Assembly (NCBI GenBank): GCA_902774795.1
Contig: CACYKA010000004.1
Span: forward strand, 30,073 to 94,072
DNA length: 64,000 nucleotides
Reading direction: 5' to 3'
Source of the DNA: an uncultured Prevotellaceae bacterium
Lineage (GTDB): Bacteria; Bacteroidota; Bacteroidia; Bacteroidales; Bacteroidaceae
Shown: in pieces, positions 60,933 to 64,000 of the stretch
Layout: every line of letters starts with the position of its first letter
Numbering within the stretch: the stretch's first letter is position 1
Notes under the pieces: model-generated
Seen by the model: the letters and a program-made list of their open reading frames with translations, nothing else
Databases searched by the model: none
What the model was told of the DNA's origin: nothing
Program-made: the position numbers and the translations under genes

Positions 60933-61793
60933 ATGAAAAACTACACCATAAATGACCTGCATCTGCTGATGCTTCATGCCGGATATGCTGTACATAACGG
61001 CGACTGGAACTGGCAGAATGTGAAGAGCCCCTTTGCGCGAATATATTATGTGTCAGAGGGGACGGCGCAGATAATCATGCCAGATGGAATACACCAGCTT
61101 ACCCCCAACCATCTATATCTTATTCCGCCTAACACATTGCACACCGATATATGTACAGGACACTTCGTACATTATTATGTGCATATATATGAAGATCCGA
61201 GCTACGATACGAATGTCTTTGATGAGGCTGATTTTCCGTTTGAGTTGGATGCCTTGCCCGAGGATGAGCGGCTGATGCAGCGTCTGATAGACCTTAACCC
61301 GCAGATGCGGTTGCCACAGTCCAATCCGCGCTCATACGACAATCAGCCGTCAATATTCTCAAATATACAGGTCAACCTGAGCCGTTCTTTTCCTGACCGT
61401 CTGGAGTCACGCGGCATCACATATACCTTTGAGGCACGCTTCATAAGGGAGGCACGTCCAAAGGAGCATGCTACCGACGACCGCATAAGAAAAACGCTGA
61501 AATACATTCGCCATCATATAGGTGAGCCTATTGATGTCGGTACACTCAGTTCTATGGTATATCTTACCAAAGACCATTACATCCGTCTGTTCCGCAAACA
61601 GACGGGCTTTACTCCCAATGTGTATATTACCAATAAGAAAATGGAACGGGCCGAACTGCTGCTGCTTTCCACTGATATACCGATAAAACAGATAGCCCGT
61701 GATTTAGGTTACGAAGACCTTTCGTATTTCATCCGGCTCTTCAGGAAATATGCAAACACAACTCCCCAGCATTATCGCAGTACAACAAACTGA
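60933..61793 (+). CDS. AraC-family transcriptional regulator of the fucose locus
   Basis: Regulator of 286 residues. The N-terminal half is a cupin-like sugar-sensing domain (YYVSEGTAQIIMPDGIHQLTPNHLYLIPPNTLHTD). Residues about 185-283 are the AraC DNA-binding domain with two helix-turn-helix units: IDVGTLSSMVYLTKDHYIRLFRKQTG and PIKQIARDLGYEDLSYFIRLFRKY, ending in TTPQHYR. The ATG at 60933 is preferred over a TTG four codons upstream. It is divergent from the fucose operon, whose genes it most likely activates in response to L-fucose or a derivative. Confidence 0.92.
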   Translation: MKNYTINDLHLLMLHAGYAVHNGDWNWQNVKSPFARIYYVSEGTAQIIMPDGIHQLTPNHLYLIPPNTLHTDICTGHFVHYYVHIYEDPSYDTNVFDEADFPFELDALPEDERLMQRLIDLNPQMRLPQSNPRSYDNQPSIFSNIQVNLSRSFPDRLESRGITYTFEARFIREARPKEHATDDRIRKTLKYIRHHIGEPIDVGTLSSMVYLTKDHYIRLFRKQTGFTPNVYITNKKMERAELLLLSTDIPIKQIARDLGYEDLSYFIRLFRKYANTTPQHYRSTTN

Positions 61794-61800
61794 CCAAAAG

Positions 61801-61829
61801 AACTTTGCCACGATTGTGGCAAAGTTTTG
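61801..61829 (+). terminator. Rho-independent terminator of the AraC gene
   Basis: A perfect 11-bp stem AACTTTGCCAC/GTGGCAAAGTT with loop gatt is followed by a short T run, starting 8 nt after the stop. Confidence 0.85.
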
Positions 61830-62118
61830 GCTCACCTGCAAAATCCTGTGTTTAGAATTTAGAAAAAAACCAAGAAGTACCCTTTTATAAGGATGCAAGC
61901 GTTGCCGCCGCGCACACGCGTCGGCGGCAAGTCAAATACGCACAAGGACAGGAACTGCGTAATGCAATCCCTGTCCTTTCTGTTTGTAAAATCAAAAATA
62001 CGCGCCTACGCGCCTACGCGGCTAGAGAATGGTAGCCCCAGTCGCTAAAACGCTATTTTGTCAAAGCTTCTACATCTGACATCAGACATCTTCCGTTACC
62101 TGCCCTCTCTATCAGCTG
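61830..62118. other. Intergenic hairpins between the AraC gene and the BspA-like gene
   Basis: Together with the terminator this makes a 325-nt gap without a gene. It contains a 9-bp GC stem TTGCCGCCG/CGGCGGCAA (61902-61910 with 61922-61930) and a 9-bp stem AAGGACAGG/CCTGTCCTT (61944-61952 with 61970-61978), then a cgcctacg repeat near 62000. One of the hairpins may end the - strand transcript, but neither has a clear T run on that strand. Confidence 0.55.
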
Positions 62119-64000
62119 TTAATGCTCACCGCTGCTTTTTTGAACAATGGAAATATTGCCTATTAATATTTCACCACTTGGTGAACCAAATTTAATTTTG
62201 TACTGACCCTTTGTTGGACAATTCCATGTGAAGGTAAACTTGTCTGCTTCAAAGTTAGCACTGCGACTACCATTCATATTCTTGGTTTCAGAAGTGTAAG
62301 TTACATTTTCTGCAACAACATTGCCTATTTCATCTAGAATTTGAAAGTAAATCTCATGGGCGTCGCTAACCTTCCAGTTAGCAGCATAGTATGTAATGTC
62401 AAGTGAACCAACAGGTAGATTGAGTTTTGGAGCGCCATCAAGGCTTGCATTACCATATATCATATAACCGTCTGGCCACTGACCGTTACAGTAGTAACCA
62501 ACCTTCAGACCCTTCAGAGCGAGATTGTTGAAGATACGTGTACCATTGTAGTTGAAGTTAGTATTCGGAGCACGTCTCTCACCAGCCTGCCATAGTTCCC
62601 AACCTGACTCTGCCTTTGGGGTACAGTTGTCTTCTGCATCGCCGTACGTAGAATCTTCAAAGATAAAGTTGTCGTACAGTTCATCGTCACCATTGTCATC
62701 ATCACCCGTATCTTCGTCTGGACCATACACAATATAATTGATTACCTCTTGAATGTCAGTTCCGTTTACCTGACCATCATCGTTAACGTCACCCTTTTCG
62801 TCATACAGACTTTCAACAATGAGGTTGATGATAGCTTGGATGTCTGTACCATTCACGATGCCATCACCATTCACATCGCCACGAATAAATACAGGAAAGT
62901 CTCCTTCCTCAATAAAGAAGAACTCCTTCCACTGGTCTGTTGCTTGATATTCTGCTACATGACCTTCTGGGACATAAAGTATGCATTCCCATTTATTTAT
63001 ATCGTCAAGAGCTTGTGAACCACAGACTGGTGGTGTCTGCGCCTTACTACTTATTGCTGTAACAGATATACAATCAGAGAAAGCTTCTCGACCAATAGTC
63101 TTCACTTGTGTTCCAAAACTGAAATTCTTCAACTTAGAGCAGCCAGAGAAAGCCCAGTTGCCTATTGATGTTACACCATCGCCAATCTTTACATTTTGTA
63201 GGTTGGTGCAGCCATAGAACTCATTCTCTGATATTTCAGTCTCTTTATCAGTTATGGTAACAGAACGTAATGAAGTGTTGCGATAGAAGGGAGAGTATCC
63301 GTAACTGCTACTTGTGTTGTATGAAATATTTTGTCCGATATATACAGAGTCAAGTGGACAATCCACAAAGAGAGGAGTGTTTCCATTGTAACCTAATTTC
63401 AAATCACCTTCTGTTTCTCTGTCTGCCATAATCACTGTTTTCAAACTAGAACAGCCACTGAATGCATAATTGCCTATGACCGTCACGTTTTGAGGTATTC
63501 GTATCTCAGGTAGGGTTTTACATCCACTGAATACATATGCAGCAATGGAATTTACAGAGTCTCCGATTTCTACCTCTTTCAATGAAGAACAACTAGAGAA
63601 GGTATAATCATTTATCAATTTAATACCATTACCAACCTTTGCAAATGTCATTGAAGAACATCCATTGAAAGCACTTCCTCCAAGAGTTTGTATGGAATCA
63701 GGTATTACTATACTTTCAAGATTTGAACAATTTCTAAAAGCAGAAGCTCCTATGTTAGTAATATTATTTCCAAGCGTAGCAGTTTGTAATGATGTACAAC
63801 CATAAAAACCACTTCCTCCTATGCTACCTTTATTGTCTATTGTTAACTGAGTAATTTTTGAACAATTCTGAAATGCACTTGTTCCAATATTCCCTTTGTT
63901 ATTGATAACAAATGTGGCTGTGTCCTTTGTTGCACTACCGTAAAATGCTCTATCTCCTATACTTCCTTCATTGCTGATAGTTGCGGAAGTTATGCTAGAG
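62119..64000 (-). CDS. BspA-like leucine-rich repeat protein with dockerin (5' end outside window)
   Basis: Surface or secreted protein; the frame is open through the right window edge, so at least 627 residues are present and the start is not seen. Residues from the edge to about 63000 are BspA-type LRR_5 repeats of about 23 residues (xxAFxGCSSLxxVxI). Then comes a short EYQATDQWKEF segment. A type I dockerin pair follows (GDVNGDGIVNGTDIQAIINL and GDVNDDGQVNGTDIQEVINY; about 62725-62885), then an acidic linker (DEDTGDDDNGDDE) and a strand-rich C-terminal domain of about 180 residues that looks like a carbohydrate-binding jelly roll. BspA proteins bind host proteins. The dockerin suggests docking to a scaffold or calcium-stabilised folding. 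Confidence 0.9.
   Translation of the reverse strand, partial: SSITSATISNEGSIGDRAFYGSATKDTATFVINNKGNIGTSAFQNCSKITQLTIDNKGSIGGSGFYGCTSLQTATLGNNITNIGASAFRNCSNLESIVIPDSIQTLGGSAFNGCSSMTFAKVGNGIKLINDYTFSSCSSLKEVEIGDSVNSIAAYVFSGCKTLPEIRIPQNVTVIGNYAFSGCSSLKTVIMADRETEGDLKLGYNGNTPLFVDCPLDSVYIGQNISYNTSSSYGYSPFYRNTSLRSVTITDKETEISENEFYGCTNLQNVKIGDGVTSIGNWAFSGCSKLKNFSFGTQVKTIGREAFSDCISVTAISSKAQTPPVCGSQALDDINKWECILYVPEGHVAEYQATDQWKEFFFIEEGDFPVFIRGDVNGDGIVNGTDIQAIINLIVESLYDEKGDVNDDGQVNGTDIQEVINYIVYGPDEDTGDDDNGDDELYDNFIFEDSTYGDAEDNCTPKAESGWELWQAGERRAPNTNFNYNGTRIFNNLALKGLKVGYYCNGQWPDGYMIYGNASLDGAPKLNLPVGSLDITYYAANWKVSDAHEIYFQILDEIGNVVAENVTYTSETKNMNGSRSANFEADKFTFTWNCPTKGQYKIKFGSPSGEILIGNISIVQKSSGEH

Overview
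The window looks like the chromosome of a member of the Bacteroidota, most likely Prevotella or a close relative in the Prevotellaceae. The reasons are the TAnnTTTG-type promoters with no clear Shine-Dalgarno sites, the lon-tgt-lptF/G gene order, a DUF4295 gene next to rpmG and rpmB, fimbrillin/DUF5119/DUF3575 surface proteins, a BspA-like leucine-rich repeat protein with a dockerin, and a secreted giant protein with a type IX-like C-terminal tail. No phage, integrase, transposase or CRISPR array was seen.

Layout. 1-15 kb is mostly housekeeping: the end of lon, tgt, an LptF/G permease, a DUF2723 membrane protein and a NodB deacetylase on the + strand; rpsA, then a response regulator-mltG pair, then rpmB-rpmG-DUF4295 on the - strand; then two tRNAs, an NhaD-type antiporter and a PhnP-like hydrolase on the + strand. 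14.8-15.9 kb is a gene-free kilobase full of nested inverted repeats. It holds a 413-nt candidate structured RNA or element closed by an 18-bp perfect stem. 15.9-30.6 kb is a - strand surface-protein cluster: DUF3575 barrel, DUF5119 lipoprotein, two fimbrillin-like lipoproteins, a truncated four-helix-bundle gene and a 2992-residue modular secreted protein. 31-39.1 kb is a + strand operon that looks like a synthase-dependent exopolysaccharide machine: HEAT membrane protein, processive GT2, TPR plus outer-membrane barrel, DUF4838 and DUF1573 lipoproteins. 39.4-43 kb holds a surface lipoprotein convergent with a CPA2 antiporter. 43.2-54.3 kb is core metabolism and translation: asd-dxs-trkA-trkH-EEP hydrolase, infC-rpmI-rplT, rpe, a DUF4301 protein and tRNA-Ser. 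54.5-61.8 kb is an L-fucose locus: an AraC regulator divergent from a six-gene operon of L-galactose/L-fucose dehydrogenase-like AKR, GH29 fucosidase, lactonase, FucP, zinc dehydrogenase and mutarotase. The window ends inside a BspA-like dockerin protein.

How the genes work together. The fucose genes form a coherent release, uptake and oxidation route without fucI/fucK/fucA. The zinc dehydrogenase resembles L-galactonate dehydrogenases, which suggests a route through L-fuconate. The fimbrial cluster resembles mfa-type operons, with the giant protein in the place of a very large accessory or tip adhesin.

The most distinctive feature of the window is an intergenic word language: short 7-11 nt phrases repeated in tandem, with different phrases at different loci, filling most gaps. 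Several of these phrases have entered coding sequence in frame. They form signal-peptide cores (DUF5119 and DUF1573 lipoproteins), an internal loop of the deacetylase, a barrel loop of the DUF3575 protein, and the C-terminal tails of Dxs and FucP.
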